NCBI RefSeq assembly: GCF_905475465.1
Contig: NC_062259.1
Location: 6,024,501 to 6,088,500, forward strand
Direction: 5' to 3'
Origin: Pieris napi
Taxonomy: Eukaryota > Arthropoda > Insecta > Lepidoptera > Pieridae
DNA length: 64,000 bases
Below, piece by piece: positions 50,301-60,905 of the stretch; position 1 is the first letter of the stretch, and the number at the start of each line of letters is the position of its first letter. The notes beneath the pieces were generated by a model that saw only the letters and a list, made by a program, of their open reading frames with translations, was not told where the DNA came from and ran no database searches. The translations under genes were made by a program, and so were the position numbers.

Positions 50301-50338
50301 GCTGAAGAGAATAATTATTTTTGTACCTGTTGCTCCAT
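29290..50338 (-). CDS. Ndae1: SLC4-family Na+-driven anion exchanger / bicarbonate transporter (Ndae1-like), 18 coding exons
   Basis: A plasma-membrane transporter of the SLC4 family, which couples Na+ and HCO3- movement, in some members with Cl- exchange, to regulate pH. Coding exons (minus strand): 50327-50338, 46884-47034, 46300-46370, 43719-43852, 38921-39128, 38443-38547, 38037-38269, 36879-37032, 35000-35723, 34458-34639, 33694-33923, 32764-32924, 31963-32120, 31520-31767, 31042-31256, 30184-30392, 29777-29947 and 29290-29361. They sum to 3438 nt, 1145 residues plus stop, in one frame. The cytoplasmic band-3 domain spans about 120-535 ([36 protein letters not shown] near 457-469). A basic, charged linker (about 540-597) precedes the membrane domain (about 600-1115), which includes [38 protein letters not shown] and [13 protein letters not shown]-glycosylation sequons N775, N784 and N793 fall in one predicted outer loop. 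The short acidic C-terminus is DFYEEAPLP. Drosophila Ndae1 is the closest family I recognise; exact transport mode is inference. Confidence 0.93.
29777..29947 (-). CDS. Ndae1: Ndae1-like coding exon 17
   Basis: 57 codons, phase 0 in and out: [20 protein letters not shown], then [20 protein letters not shown] and FTPLQLRA. It holds the last membrane segments. Acceptor TTACAG, donor GTATGA. Confidence 0.95.
30184..30392 (-). CDS. Ndae1: Ndae1-like coding exon 16
   Basis: It encodes [20 protein letters not shown], then [20 protein letters not shown] and [26 protein letters not shown] is a signature of the SLC4 membrane domain. Acceptor TTTCAG, donor GTGAGT, exactly filling 70 codons with the borrowed base. 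Confidence 0.97.
31042..31256 (-). CDS. Ndae1: Ndae1-like coding exon 15
   Basis: It encodes [20 protein letters not shown] then [20 protein letters not shown] and [11 protein letters not shown], ending [14 protein letters not shown] and the G-PW-A/C-TVRS-SH--ALTVM region are SLC4 signatures. Acceptor AATAG, donor GTAACT. Confidence 0.97.
31520..31767 (-). CDS. Ndae1: Ndae1-like coding exon 14
   Basis: It encodes [20 protein letters not shown], a loop with [16 protein letters not shown], and the membrane segment [20 protein letters not shown], ending [18 protein letters not shown] is strongly conserved in SLC4 proteins. Phase 0 in, 2 out. Confidence 0.96.
31963..32120 (-). CDS. Ndae1: Ndae1-like coding exon 13
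   Basis: It encodes [15 protein letters not shown] (third sequon, NFT), then a hydrophobic stretch [19 protein letters not shown] and [12 protein letters not shown]. Acceptor TTATAG, donor GTAAGT, 53 codons. Confidence 0.94.
32431..32680. mobile_element. MITE with long terminal inverted repeats and TA ends
   Basis: A nearly perfect 250-bp foldback lies in the intron between coding exons 12 and 13. Both ends read TACAGCCCTGCGATTCTGTA inward, with arms of over 100 bp around a short centre near 32560. TA at each end fits a TA target duplication (Tc1/mariner-like MITE). A related, more diverged copy lies at 41432-41539. Confidence 0.85.
32764..32924 (-). CDS. Ndae1: Ndae1-like coding exon 12 ([15 protein letters not shown])
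   Basis: It encodes [20 protein letters not shown] and onward to [15 protein letters not shown]. The N-linked glycosylation sequons NIT and NST fall in the extracellular loop after this membrane segment. Acceptor TTACAG, donor GTACGT. Confidence 0.95.
33694..33923 (-). CDS. Ndae1: Ndae1-like coding exon 11 (membrane segments; GC donor)
   Basis: It encodes [35 protein letters not shown] and [20 protein letters not shown] to VKKIT. The only donor that preserves the frame into exon 12 is AG|GCGAGT at 33693 downward, a GC-AG intron. Phase 0 in, 2 out. Confidence 0.93.
34458..34639 (-). CDS. Ndae1: Ndae1-like coding exon 10 (first membrane segment)
   Basis: It encodes [20 protein letters not shown], then [20 protein letters not shown] (membrane segment), then GISETL. 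This is the typical start of the SLC4 transmembrane domain. Acceptor ATCAG, donor GTACGT. Confidence 0.96.
35000..35723 (-). CDS. Ndae1: Ndae1-like coding exon 9 (largest; core of cytoplasmic domain and linker)
   Basis: The 724-nt exon covers residues 357-597: [20 protein letters not shown], the Ala-rich [11 protein letters not shown], then [33 protein letters not shown], and a Lys/Arg/Glu-rich linker with an Ala-Thr run ([11 protein letters not shown]). Acceptor TTTACAG, donor GTAAGT. The open frame runs past the donor into the intron; that tail is not coding. Confidence 0.96.
36394..36510 (-). other. GC-rich exon-like island of unknown nature in an Ndae1 intron
   Basis: A patch distinctly richer in GC than the intron around it, open in more than one frame. 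On the minus strand a TTAG acceptor at 36511-36512 would open 38 codons ([20 protein letters not shown], then [10 protein letters not shown]) before a TGA at 36394-36396, in phase with exon 8. On the plus strand a TTCGGCAG acceptor would open [19 protein letters not shown] before a stop. It may be a poison or terminal exon, or an old transposon piece. I do not recognise the sequence. Confidence 0.35.
36879..37032 (-). CDS. Ndae1: Ndae1-like coding exon 8
   Basis: It encodes [20 protein letters not shown] then [20 protein letters not shown] to SSYTSLQ. Acceptor TTACAG, donor GTACTT, phase 2 in and 0 out. Part of the cytoplasmic domain. Confidence 0.94.
38037..38269 (-). CDS. Ndae1: Ndae1-like coding exon 7 (band-3 cytoplasmic domain)
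   Basis: It encodes [20 protein letters not shown] and onward through [17 protein letters not shown] to [15 protein letters not shown] and the [12 protein letters not shown] stretch are hallmarks of the SLC4 cytoplasmic domain. The acceptor (ACGAAG at 38270-38271) has a weak pyrimidine tract, but it is the one that keeps the frame; the better-looking CCTAAG upstream would run into a stop. Donor GTATCA. Confidence 0.88.
38443..38547 (-). CDS. Ndae1: Ndae1-like coding exon 6
   Basis: Exactly 35 codons, phase 0 in and out. It encodes [20 protein letters not shown] to [10 protein letters not shown]. Acceptor TTTTAG, donor GTAAGG. Confidence 0.9.
38921..39128 (-). CDS. Ndae1: Ndae1-like coding exon 5
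   Basis: It encodes [20 protein letters not shown] then [13 protein letters not shown] and onward to [10 protein letters not shown]. Acceptor TATAG, donor GTACTT, phase 2 in and 0 out. This is the first exon shared by both predicted N-terminal isoforms. Confidence 0.93.
40480..40557. repeat. Near-perfect 78-bp palindrome
   Basis: GCGACGACTTGCTAATACGT then TTATACATTTATGT is mirrored by ACATAAATTTATAAACGTAT then TAGCAAATCGTCGC, with two or three mismatches and a loop of about 7 bases. It lies in the Ndae1-like intron between exons 4 and 5. It is probably a small foldback element. Confidence 0.8.
41432..41539. mobile_element. Diverged, shorter copy of the 32431 MITE
   Basis: GCGATTCTGTAACTCACTTT, CGGCGGTTTTCGCAGCGGTG and CGCTCAAATCAGTC match the MITE at 32431, and the far end (CTTACAGAATCGCAAGGCTG) is the inverted terminus. 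The centre is deleted. It lies in the intron between coding exons 4 and 5. Confidence 0.75.
42883..42926 (-). CDS. Ndae1: Alternative first exon of the Ndae1-like gene (predicted)
   Basis: The ATG at 42924-42926 opens [14 protein letters not shown] plus two bases (CG), followed by a strong GTGAGT donor at 42882 downward. The two trailing bases complete an Arg codon with the first base of exon 5 at 39128, giving an open junction into [12 protein letters not shown]. No acceptor is needed. The surrounding 42880-43060 is richer in GC than neighbouring intron. This predicts an internal promoter and a transporter isoform whose own 14-15 residues replace exons 1-4. Supported by phase, donor and composition only. 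Confidence 0.6.
43719..43852 (-). CDS. Ndae1: Ndae1-like coding exon 4
   Basis: Acceptor TTTTCAG, donor GTAAGT, phase 0 in and 2 out. It encodes [20 protein letters not shown] and onward to [10 protein letters not shown]. Its first codon is ATG, so it could also supply a start if transcription began just upstream. Confidence 0.88.
46300..46370 (-). CDS. Ndae1: Ndae1-like coding exon 3 (Ser-rich)
   Basis: Acceptor TTTTCAG, donor GTAAGT, phase 1 in and 0 out. It encodes [20 protein letters not shown] then SEAL, a serine/proline-rich stretch likely open to phosphorylation. At 24 codons it may be a cassette exon. Confidence 0.8.
46884..47034 (-). CDS. Ndae1: Ndae1-like coding exon 2
   Basis: It encodes [20 protein letters not shown] and onward to [10 protein letters not shown], an acidic N-terminal segment like that of insect Ndae1. 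Acceptor ATCAG, donor GTAAGT; phase 0 in, 1 out. Confidence 0.85.
47035..50326 (-). other. Ndae1-like intron between exons 1 and 2
   Basis: A 3.3-kb AT-rich intron, assuming exon 1 is right. It contains one short LINE 3'-tail fragment at 48608-48668 and nothing else I recognise. Confidence 0.5.
48608..48668 (+). repeat. LINE 3'-tail fragment
   Basis: TATCACTTAAATCAGGTGGG then AGCCCGTTTGCCACCTGTTA and a run of A. This matches a 3' tail that I recall as abundant in lepidopteran genomes; the fuller relative is at 51902-52130 in the other orientation. Confidence 0.5.
50327..50338 (-). CDS. Ndae1: Ndae1-like coding exon 1 (distal start, MEQQ)
   Basis: The ATG at 50336-50338 lies in the context TAAAATGG and is followed by GAG CAA CAG and a GTACAA donor. 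It joins in phase 0 to exon 2. The exon encodes only four residues, so identification rests on phase, donor and ATG context; a different upstream exon is possible. Confidence 0.45.
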
Positions 50339-50787
50339 TTTAAACACGAACGCTACACGGGGCAGTTAAGTAGAGGGCTTGTCTATTCCAACTACCACGG
50401 GGAACTAACGTATTTCTAGGTACGCTGCCGCAACATGTATCGTCGAAATGATATTACATTATGAAACGATAAATTCAAAAACGTTTTTATCCCGATATAA
50501 AGTCATTGTGGACCATTTGCCTTCTAAATTTGTTTATATACTTAACTGTTTGGGTGTAAATTACCCTTCAACATCTTTTTCCCTTGCTTAATATAACCGA
50601 TAATTAGCGCTATTGCGTAGTAGCTAACTGGTTCAACTTCAGTTGAAACAAAATTAGCCTCAGAAGATTTCAACGTACCTAAAAACTAAACAAAACAGAC
50701 AACTGTTGGGGTTTTTCGGGTTACGGGTTGCGCTAAAATAAATTTTAAAATTCGATTTTGTTTGTACCAATTAAACTGATTGATAGA

Positions 50788-50905
50788 GCGGTGTTGGCCT
50801 AGTGGCTTGGCACGTGACTCTCAACCCTAAGGTCGTGCTTTCTGAGCACGGCTGTGCAACAATTGATTTTTCTTTCGAACAATTTAACGGCTCGTGTAAT
50901 GAAGT
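50788..50905 (+). repeat. tRNA-derived SINE relic
   Basis: GCGGTGTTGGCCTAGTGGCT carries an A-box-like start, followed by CACGTGACTCTCAACCCTAA and a decayed B box (GGTCGTGCTTTCTGAGCA), then GGCTGTGCAACAATTGATTT. This follows the order of a common moth/butterfly tRNA-derived SINE. Confidence 0.65.
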
Positions 50906-51901
50906 AAATATTATAAATAAAATTACCATGACCATTAATTTATATATAATTGAATGTTAGTAAAAATAATATAACACAAATTCAGCTATGATATATAATG
51001 ATTCAATTATATTGTTATATTATAAAATATGATTTTTCTTTGTTCTAAAGTCTCGAAGGATAAGGACAAAACATTTCCCGCCAATTGCACTAATTAGAAT
51101 ATCCTGATTTGATATGTAACTTAATTTAGGTATTTTTTTGTACATCGGTTTGCACCAACGTTAGGTTTCTACTTAAGTCGCTAATAACTAAATTAATTGT
51201 GACATTGTCAACGGCATTGGACGTCATAATATGTTTTCATAGCTCGTATTTAATTATATTTATTAATAATATTTGTCATTATGTAGATGACTTCGATTTG
51301 CAAGGCAATGGCGAAAAGTACCTATATAAAAAATAGGGAAATAACTTAGATACTAGTAAGTATTAGAAATGATATTGTTGAGGAAATGGAATACACAAAT
51401 GGCCAGCACAAGGGTAATTTGGTTTTTGATACAGTGATATAAGTGAAATATAAGGAAAATCAATAAAGATTCCGCATAACTGAAAAAGAAATTTCAGCTA
51501 AAATATAAAACCTTTGTAGTAATAACATACGTGGGCCGAACCGGGAAATATATGCTTAAAACCGAAAACATAATAAGGTACTCTTACATAGCAAATTCAC
51601 ATACATAAAAAGATATAGGTAAACAGTTCGGCATCCATTTATCAAACAATTTTGTAAAATTATTGTACCCAGAACTCTGTGAATAGAATATCAAGTAATT
51701 TAAAATCTACGTAAAAAAAGAGTTTTTCTTATTATAGGGGCAAAATAGCGCAAACTTAAGAAATAACCTAGACGAAGATTCCGTAAAAGAGACCATATTT
51801 ATGATTATTTTAATGGAGGCTGTACTACATTCATTGTAAATAATAATTGTTAATATTTTTACTTATGTATGAAAAATTTAATTAAAATTGTGATTCTCTT
51901 T

Positions 51902-52130
51902 GCATGGGCGGTGACCTGATGTTAAGTGATACCGCCGCCCATAGACATCCACATTGCCAGAAGGCTTGCAAGTGCGTTGCCAGGCTTCGCTCTTATCTTG
52001 AAGGACACTAAGTCGCATTGGTTCGGAAATAATTCAGTGGGCAGCTGGTTACACAAAGTAGTGGTGCGTGGCAAAAACTGCCTTAAGAAACGCTCAGTTG
52101 TGGTCGTCTGTTATACCAGTATGAAATAGT
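51902..52130 (-). repeat. LINE-derived interspersed repeat, fullest copy in the window
   Basis: GGCGGTGACCTGATGTTAAG starts the inverted tail, followed by CCGCCGCCCATAGACATCCA, TGCGTTGCCAGGCTTCG, GTCGCATTGGTTCGGAA and CTTAAGAAACGCTCAGTTGT. I recall this arrangement as a widespread lepidopteran repeat. Short pieces of it recur at 37655-37715 and 54310-54350. Orientation is given by the tail. The open frame through it is not a host gene. Confidence 0.55.
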
Positions 52131-53999
52131 AGTAATAAGTAATTTCTAAAAGCTTACCAATCCTATTTATACCTAAAAGACTCTTAGAATCTCGTTGAAG
52201 GTGGTCTAGACATATGAGTTTATATCTAATGCATTTGCTCTACTTTCAAAGGTTATTGAATAGTTCTATTAAACGCACTTAAAGTGAATTAAGGTACATA
52301 TACCTGCACCTGCATTGTACAAGGGCAATAATTTATATTTTTTAATAAATAAATGAAGTGAGTGGTTTTACGTAGAAAGAATAAAATTTATTAATATATC
52401 CTTAATGTTGAGAAATGATTTTTGTGTTTTTGTAAGGAACTGCCGAGTAGGCCTGAAGAACATTATTTTGATCTTTCATATCTTGTTGTTTGTGACAAGA
52501 GGCTATTGGACAAGATTTTAAAAACTACTTCCGGATATTTATAAACGACTATGGAACCTATACAAATTGTATTTTTTTAGTATTGGCTTAAAAATATTTA
52601 AACATTGATAATTTGAAGTACCCGCCAAAATGTGTAAAACCCGCCTTGCTTCCCTAGACAAGATGGCGTCGCACCAGGCCCTATGACGTACCACGACTGT
52701 AAACACGTAGGCAAAGATCAAGTTTTATAAGGAGGTACTTATCATTCTTAAGTTACACATTATATTATATTTCTATCATAAACAGTCTTTTTTATTACCA
52801 ACGGAGGCTTTATACCATGTGAATGTTGAGGCCGCCCAGCTCCTCGACACAATGGGTCTAGTGCGACGACTCAAAAGGACCAATCTTTTTAGCATACATA
52901 TATAGTATATACTATAAGTGTAGTGTACAATATTTATAGGTTTATAAGACAACTCTTTGAAGACAATGACACTAGAGAATGAACTTTAAATACATTTAGT
53001 AAAATACATTAGTATAAATTACATTAAATAAGCGTTCTCGTAAATATTAAGGTAGAAAGAAAGTGCATTAGCCCACACTAGTATTCCCAGTGTCGTGGGC
53101 AATTCGTCATCAATAAGTTCATATTAACTAAGTATTTCTGCAATCAGTTCCCCGTAAGATTTTTTCAGAAAGGGCGTCACTTCAGGCTTTAACGGATATA
53201 AATGCAATTTTATTACATTATTTATATAAGTTGACGTATCCAGTGCTAAGTTAAATGCAAATTAGTATTAGAAACATACATATGTGTAATGCACTCGTGG
53301 CTATACGTTGATGATTATAATTGTAACTTACTATTTGTATATATTAAAATATTACATTACTTTAGAAAGTCCATCAACATTTACAAGAACCTTAGGTATA
53401 AAAATAAAAAAAACTGAATTTTGTGTTATATCACTGTACCAATATTAATTATTGTTAATTTTATAAAATTATTCAATTTATGTGGTTGTTTTAGTAATTT
53501 TTCGTTGTTGCAGCTCTGGTTTTATTGAAATATAGCGTATTGCTAAGGCATAATAAAAAACCTATTTAGAAAATAATAAAAGAGGGAACGGACAAAAACA
53601 TAGACACTGACTATTAATTAAAAGTAATTAAATCAGCCCTTGCAGTAGCTGATTTTAAGAGTTTTTCACTAATGTTCTCCTGACAACAACCAAGGCTTTT
53701 AACTCCTCACCCACTGCTGTGCTCTCATTATTAGAGAAAAATTTCCATGTGATAATGCGTCTTAAATATCTTTAGTATTCTAAAGATCTCTGGGGTTATA
53801 TATTTTTGTTAATTTTAGATTAGATATTGATCTTATAAGCTTACATATATTTTTTATAGATCTATCGTTTTTGCAATAATAACCTTCAGCCCGTTTGCCT
53901 CCTATGGCATTTAAAAAAAAATACTATAAGCATAATAGTAATTATTTAGTTTAAAGCTGATTCACATGATGGTGTTGAAATAAACCTAGAGCTATAAGA

Positions 54000-54215
54000 C
54001 TTTATTTTATACCTATCATGAAAGTCGGAAAGCTGTTGAAGACAAAGCTTCCTGAGTGTGAGCCCGTCACACTTAAAGGGAAGGTTCCAAAAATTGTTTG
54101 ACAACAGAGTCACTTCTACGGTATCAGAAGTATCAATGGGCGTACCCAAGGGATCTATACTCGGGTCATTTTTATTTCTGACTATATATGACTCTGGATA
54201 ATGTTAACAATCTGT
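54000..54215 (+). pseudogene. Non-LTR reverse-transcriptase fragment (GVPKGSILG motif)
   Basis: The plus strand reads FQKLFDNRVTSTVSEVSMGV then PKGSILGSFLFL, the reverse-transcriptase motif around GVPQGSILGPLLF of CR1/jockey-type LINEs. It is truncated at both ends and breaks shortly after. The catalytic YxDD motif is missing. Confidence 0.7.
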
Positions 54216-57200
54216 TTGCGTCTGTGTTTACTGGTTTTATGTAAAAAAATGTACCTATTAAATTTACAACTAGTGTGGTGTAAAGTGTGATTACCCTTAA
54301 GTTCAGGCTTCTAAGTCGTATCGGTTCGCAAATATCCCTGCTGACAGCTAGAATTACGCAAGTAACGGATAAGACTTGAAATGCTCTAATGCTTAGTTAC
54401 CATAATTAAAAAGAGAACCCAATTTAGTTGTTTGCATGTTTATCCGATGATAAATAAAAGATGAAACGATTGTGCAGTCACACGGTGGTGTTACGTCCAC
54501 CTGTCAAATCACAACCGAGCCACATTTCGTCTTTTGTTTTATATCTCGCTCCGGGCGCAGGCTACAAACAAGCGATCGAATTTTGTCTTATGTATTACAT
54601 ACATAATAATTCCATTAATATATTACGATGAACTATATACTATGATAATTATATTAAAAGCTCGTTATCCTTCAGTGTCGCTCATTGAAAACCAACTGAA
54701 CCACTTTATTGCTTCCGACAGACCTAATTACGTTCCGATTGTTATATACTCGTACATGCTGACCCAGCGTTGGATTTCTTAACCATTACCATCGTATCAC
54801 GAATAGAAAATGGTTTATACAATAGTAAAAAAAAAACCTCTACGAGTCACATAATTTTTTCCTTAAGCTTTCTTAGACATCTCTTTTATTCTCGCACATG
54901 CTTCGACTTAGCCATCAAAAGGCCTTTTGGAATTAGATATTATTATACCGCTGAACGCAATTCGAAAATTGGCATGATCGCAATTATGTACTGACAATAC
55001 AAGACAATTGAAATTAATAAAGCAACATACTTGTTAATAGTGCTCTTTGATTTATTCAAGGCATGAATTATATAGTTCGATTTGCGTCAACGCGCGTACT
55101 GTGCTTTGATAAGTCCACAGATTAATTAAAAGAATTTGATGAAAAAATTATATACATTTTTGCTAATAAACTCGATATTAAAATTCGTTATAACTTATGT
55201 TCGTAGAAAGCCTGTACAGGAGTTCTTATAAGTGCAGCTTACATGAGAGCATTGAAATCGTAGACTTAGATCTGATTGAGTGGAAATCAAAGGGACGTTT
55301 GAAGAAATAAGTCTCATCAAAAGAGCTTTAGTTTATAAGAGTTCATCGAAAGCGTGACTTTTAATAAATCGAAGAGGTTAACGATTTAATGATATAATGA
55401 TTAAACTCTTGTTAGTGAAAAATATGTTATATGTATTAAGAACTTTTATACTCTAAAACCATTTTTGAATCCTTTAGAGAACTGGTATAGAAACCTCTGG
55501 CCATAGAAATAAGATATCTGACTTCCAAACTCTGAAGTTTCGAATGAGGCTAACCACATACGAACTTCAACCCCTTATATATAAATAAACTAATTAATAA
55601 TAATTACAGTCGGCCATAATACTAGTTCATTCAATACAAATAAAGAGTGTTGTATTTAATACGCTTTAGTGAATTTAAAAATCGGTTATATTCTTGAAAG
55701 GACATAAAAAGTTAAAGCTTTTAAGAATTAGATTTAGACTTTCTTTACAACTTTTGGTTAGTGATATAAATCTTCTTTCTTAATCCATAAAATACACTTG
55801 AATGGATTTTTGTAGCAACATTATTATTTTGATCTTAATGTTTGGCCTCAAGCCTGAGGCAAGACATCGAGAAAGGCAAGTAACAAATAAAAATAATACA
55901 AATTAAACCTTTCAATAGCATTTCTTTCTAAAACTATCTTGTTCGTAAATCGCCAATCCATTCTACGTGAGCCTTTACACTCTCTAATCAGAAGATCTAG
56001 TAATGTCTTTATTATCAACAAATCTCGTACCAATACAGATACTTTTATTATTGGTCTGAAGAATTGAATTGTACGATTGGCTAAAGTCACATCATATCCG
56101 CTCTAAAAAATATAACGTCCTAATTCAAACATAGCTAGCTTTTATGTTATTATGGAAACGAAAAACTGATGACGCGTACACGATCCATCGTTCCTTTTAC
56201 CAAGTCACAATCAATCGAAACGTACTAATGTATTGTATTTTGTTTTACATTCTCATCTAGGCTTACAATTTAATTTTATGGCAGGCAATATAGACAGGTC
56301 AAATAAAGATAACGCACCTATATAGTCGTAGGTTCGATTTCTGGCCAAAACATGAGCTGATTGGTACACAGGATCACAATGATTCCCTTCCCTATCTTTA
56401 AGATATCAATGGATGGGACTCAGAAATGTACTTTCCCAACTCCATTACGGGTTTCGTAACTTAATAATATAATAAATAATAAAATGATACAATTTCATAT
56501 CAATACACCGCTTTAAAGACTTTTTATTGAACAAATATAATATTATTCAGAATGGACCGTGCTGTTTTCGGAGCCAGGCCACTATTTGCCGATATAAACT
56601 GTAACAATATTTAATATGTATTTTACAAATTAGCTGAACGTAAATAGAACCAGTTGAAATTGTTAAATACATATCTGCGTTTTCGGTAAAACATTGTAAG
56701 CGAGATTTTATGCAATTCGGCAAAAATTTAAAATGCAGCATTTAGCCTGGGGTAAACTGCACAGAGTGAATTTGCCTACAGCAAATATTGTATTTCCATA
56801 ACTGATATTTACTCTACATAAAAACGTAGTTGTACATTTGAATGTCAAACTCATAAAAACGTGTCAATTAAAACGGTTGTCTTTCATTGTAACAAATTTT
56901 ATAGATTTTGTTAAGAAGTTTTAACACAAATGAAGATGTATGTGTGACATTATTGATTACCATGAAGTAGTTATTACTATGGTTAATTATTAATATTCAT
57001 ATTATAAGTCTTATATTTAAACGATGTATTATTGTAATTTTTCGTGTACATGTTTGTAAAATTATAAACACTATGTTTATAACCAATAATAATACTTTCT
57101 TTCATAATGGAATAAAATATTTTTTTTTCATGTATTCATATATTGTACTAACTTTATGGCTAGCAAACACAAAACGCTTCGCATGGAAGCTATAATTTGG

Positions 57201-59710
57201 AAAGTGACATTCAAAAATAAATATATCTCCGCTTGAGTATTATGAAAATAATATTCTAAGTAAATAGTAAAGCCTGCACAAGCAACAAGCTAACAACAAG
57301 TGGCTTTCGCAGTCTACAAGTGCCTGCAACTAATCCATTGATAAGGCAGAGAATTGCAAAACATTTTCTAACATAAATGAGTCGGCAATAATCACGTTAT
57401 TCATTCTGACTTCCAAGCGTTATATAGCACCATAACCAGCCAATTAAATCTCCAAGTGTCTCCCAATAGCTTCTCCTCTATGAACTTATAATATTTAAAA
57501 GTTACAGTTTGCAACCAGTAATATGCAAATAACAATTTCTTCAAACATTTACAAAAAGACCTTGTTATTTATATGAGCATGAAATTGAACTATTATCACG
57601 CCAGACGCAGTAGATAATCGGCTCCAAAGAAATGTTTTTAGTTCAATACATTTTAACGTAACGTAAAATTAAATATATAATACTTATTGTCTCACATACA
57701 TGAGGTCTCATACGTGTATTTTTGTCATTTACCGGACATAAGAAGAAAGTGGGAGAAAGAGCCAGGATTGCAAGGGTTTTTAAGAACGTTTCGCATTAAA
57801 ATTTTGACAGTCAATACAAAAGCCGTAATTGTTTGCAGGCGAAATAGTCAACAACAGCAGAGCAGGCGAAGCGTTCATTAGGTAAAGCAACATTATTTTA
57901 ACTATTTAAGGCTCCTTACGCTTAATTTAAACATGACAAGTGGGTGACAAAACATCTAATAGTAATTTAAGGCTTATATTCTGTTAAATATTTACGATGA
58001 TTCACACTTACGTACAAGCACGTAACTCAAAACATTCAATAAGAATGACAAAAATGTGCAAAGTACGCACTCACGACAGAAACTGAAATCTAACTGAATC
58101 ACGTTTTTTAAATCAAAAATTTATTGTATTTCGACGAATACACACGTTGTATTCAAGAGGCCTAGAGATAGTTATCTTTACGATATACTATTTTGAGCTC
58201 TTTATCCAAATTATATAATAAATGCAGGGATGTAGAACTACAGTCAGAAGAACTTTAATAAACCTATCGTCCCCTTGATGCTTGCTATTATGTATATAGA
58301 ATCCGGTTTAAGCGTAAATTATTGTTTAGCAAAAAAATTTATTTCAACAATTTATACAATTTGATTTTGGTTTTCATTATCAAGTCCTAACGGAGAAAAT
58401 ATAAAAAAAAATCTAGACAAATTCTCTTACTAAAATATCAGACGTCAAATAAGATAAGCGCATCACATAAGAACAAATCTGTCATTAAATTAAACAGTTG
58501 AGGATTATGATAAGAATTCGAACAAATGTTGTTTGACCAGTGTGTCAAGTGTGTCAAACACACGCAAAAAGTACCGTACGGATTACTTTTATTACTGCAG
58601 GTAAGTGGGTTTAGTACTTTTGCCTTCAATGATAAAAAGCATAAATTATTTTACAAATTCAAGTCGGTGTTTTATTAATAAGCGAGTGGAATATTTACTT
58701 ATTTATACTTATCAAATTTCTCTATTGGCGATTCGATTTTCATTTCTTTATTTTCATGCATTATAGTACTACGCACGCAAAAAAATCTGTTTTCCTGCTT
58801 CAGCAAGTAAGGGCTATTCGTGTCTAAAGGTTCTTGCAATTAATTTAATTTAACTAAACGTTGCAACGTTAAATTTGACGTACCTATAAACTATTTATAT
58901 ATGATGACGATGATGTCTAAAGAACACAATATGAACTAATGACGTTTATAAGAAAGTACATCTAATTTATTTTCGTATATTATAAAAATGATTTTGTAGG
59001 AATCCCTAAATCCAATTATAATCTGCAAGCCCTAATTAACTAAGCCCCAAATTATAAACTTATTTTGTTGACAATTATTTACAACACTTCCGAAACTTTC
59101 AACAGGTTTCACTTTAATCAAATTTATCTTAATAAATAAATTGTTAAAGACAAACGAAATGTTTTAAAGCTTTAAAAGTAGATATATAATCTGATATCTT
59201 ATTATATAAGCTACTTCGAATTGTATAATCTTAAAGCCCTCTTTTCGAATACGAAACATCTACCCTTTATCGCTAAAATATTATTATATTAATTAATTAA
59301 TATTAATTTAATTCTGCACGGTCATTTTGACAATTGAAGTATAAATCAATCAGAATTAAAATTTATTTTATCATATCTAAACTTATGAACGTCAATATTA
59401 AAAAAAATGGAAGATCTAAATTACATTTACTATTTGACCACAACCTAGAAGCAAGACTACACTACTCACTCAATTCTCAAATTTTCTTTAAAAACTCTAA
59501 TTCAATAAAAAAACTACATTATAATCGTTGTCATATAGAATATTATTATATATAAATATACTAGAAAAGGGACTGATCTTAAGTACCCATAACAAACAAG
59601 AATGCATGTTGAATGTCATGAAAGTAGAAGAGACAGGGGTATATCAGGACATTAGCAAGTGGAGATGATGGCGTTTGCTTGCCACTTCAGGGAAGGCCGT
59701 CAATATACAT

Positions 59711-59776
59711 ATAATGAGACCCAAACGGTCTATAATATACTATAATAGATATTATAGACCTTTTGGGTCTCATTAT
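59711..59776. repeat. 66-bp palindrome
   Basis: ATAATGAGACCCAAACGGTC then TATAATAT is mirrored by ATATTATAGACCTTTTGGGT then CTCATTAT, with one mismatch in 28-base arms and a loop of about 10 bases. Possibly a tiny foldback element or a transcribed hairpin. Confidence 0.8.
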
Positions 59777-60102
59777 CAATCTGGTTCAAAATTCTAAACC
59801 TATAAAATTTCTCATTTAAAACCACCGCAGATATTATATATGTACTGTGCTCAACACACAAACAGGTTTTCCACTAAAAAATATGTTGACGTCTCCAATA
59901 GTTGCCAAATTGTAAATCAATCCTAAGCTTAAAATAAATAGAATTTTTTACATCATTCGTTGATGGTTTACATAACTAGTCATGAACGCAGTAAGGTCAT
60001 GAGTAAAATCTTAAAGGAAACTAGCGGCTATACATAAAACATACCTTGCCTAACCAAAGGGACAGAGTTATCTCAAAGGGCGCATACGTAAATATAAACG
60101 TA

Positions 60103-60429
60103 CTAGCTGATCCGGTAAACGTTGTTTTGCCATGAAAATTATTTCTAGGAAACATTTTTTAGTTTAATAAAAATAACTATCTACTATAGTAAAAATAGGG
60201 GTTATATGTATTTTTGTATGCTGTATCATAAAAAATAAAAACAAAAAGTTTTATGTAAAAAATAAAAATTTTGGGGTGGGACCGGACCACCCTTAAAATT
60301 TAGCGGGATGAAAAATAGATGTTGTCCGATTCTCAGACTTACTGAATAACCATACAGAATTTCATAAGAATCGGTTGAGCCGTTTCGGATGGGAACGAAC
60401 ATTGTGACACGAGAATTTTATATATTAGA
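60103..60429 (-). mobile_element. Helitron-like non-autonomous element
   Basis: On the minus strand it begins TCTAATATATAAAATTCTCG at 60429 after an A and ends GGATCAGCTAG at 60103 before a T. Its 5' 50 bases match the element at 10580. The TC start, CTAG end and A/T flanks define it well. No coding capacity. Confidence 0.82.
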
Positions 60430-60769
60430 TTAACACACATTGGCGTGTCACGGTCATGGGGGTCATGACCCCCGCCCTTGGGTGCCGGGACAGGGTATAT
60501 CACTTTTTTTTAAATTGAATTGTTATAAAATATCTTTTGTATAAATTCTGTATACAAACGATCCAAATCGCTAATTTTTATAGTAATAAAAATATTACAT
60601 AGTCTTAGTAAAAATTGAAATATTGACTGTGTGTCGATAATTCTAATTCCCACCTAATACTAGAAAAAGTCTTAAACTAGTAAACATACTTTACCACCTT
60701 AACACATACACATCTTAAACAATGTAAAATTAGTATTCATATGTTATATGGTTTAGCATTATTAATGCT

Positions 60770-60905
60770 CTAACATACAATTATAAACTCTAAAGTCGTG
60801 TGTTCGAATTGTGGATATGCACGGATGGACTTATTCTATATGCGCTTTCAACACTTGTTCGTACTGTTACTGAAACCTTCGTGAGAAAACCGTATCTAAG
60901 AACCA
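60770..60905 (+). repeat. tRNA-derived SINE relic (second copy)
   Basis: AAGTCGTGTGTTCGAATTGT (B box), GCACGGATGGACTTATTCTA, ATGCGCTTTCAACACTTGTT and CCTTCGTGAGAAAACCG follow the same SINE family as 50788. The 5' A-box part is too diverged to place. Confidence 0.6.

Noticed and set aside
50788..50870. Possible functional tRNA gene
   Set aside because: The A-box-like start is present, but the B box is decayed, no anticodon stem can be closed, and the downstream sequence follows a SINE body.
52539..52721. 60-codon minus-strand frame in a GC-richer patch
   Set aside because: No family similarity and no splice context; probably part of an old repeat.
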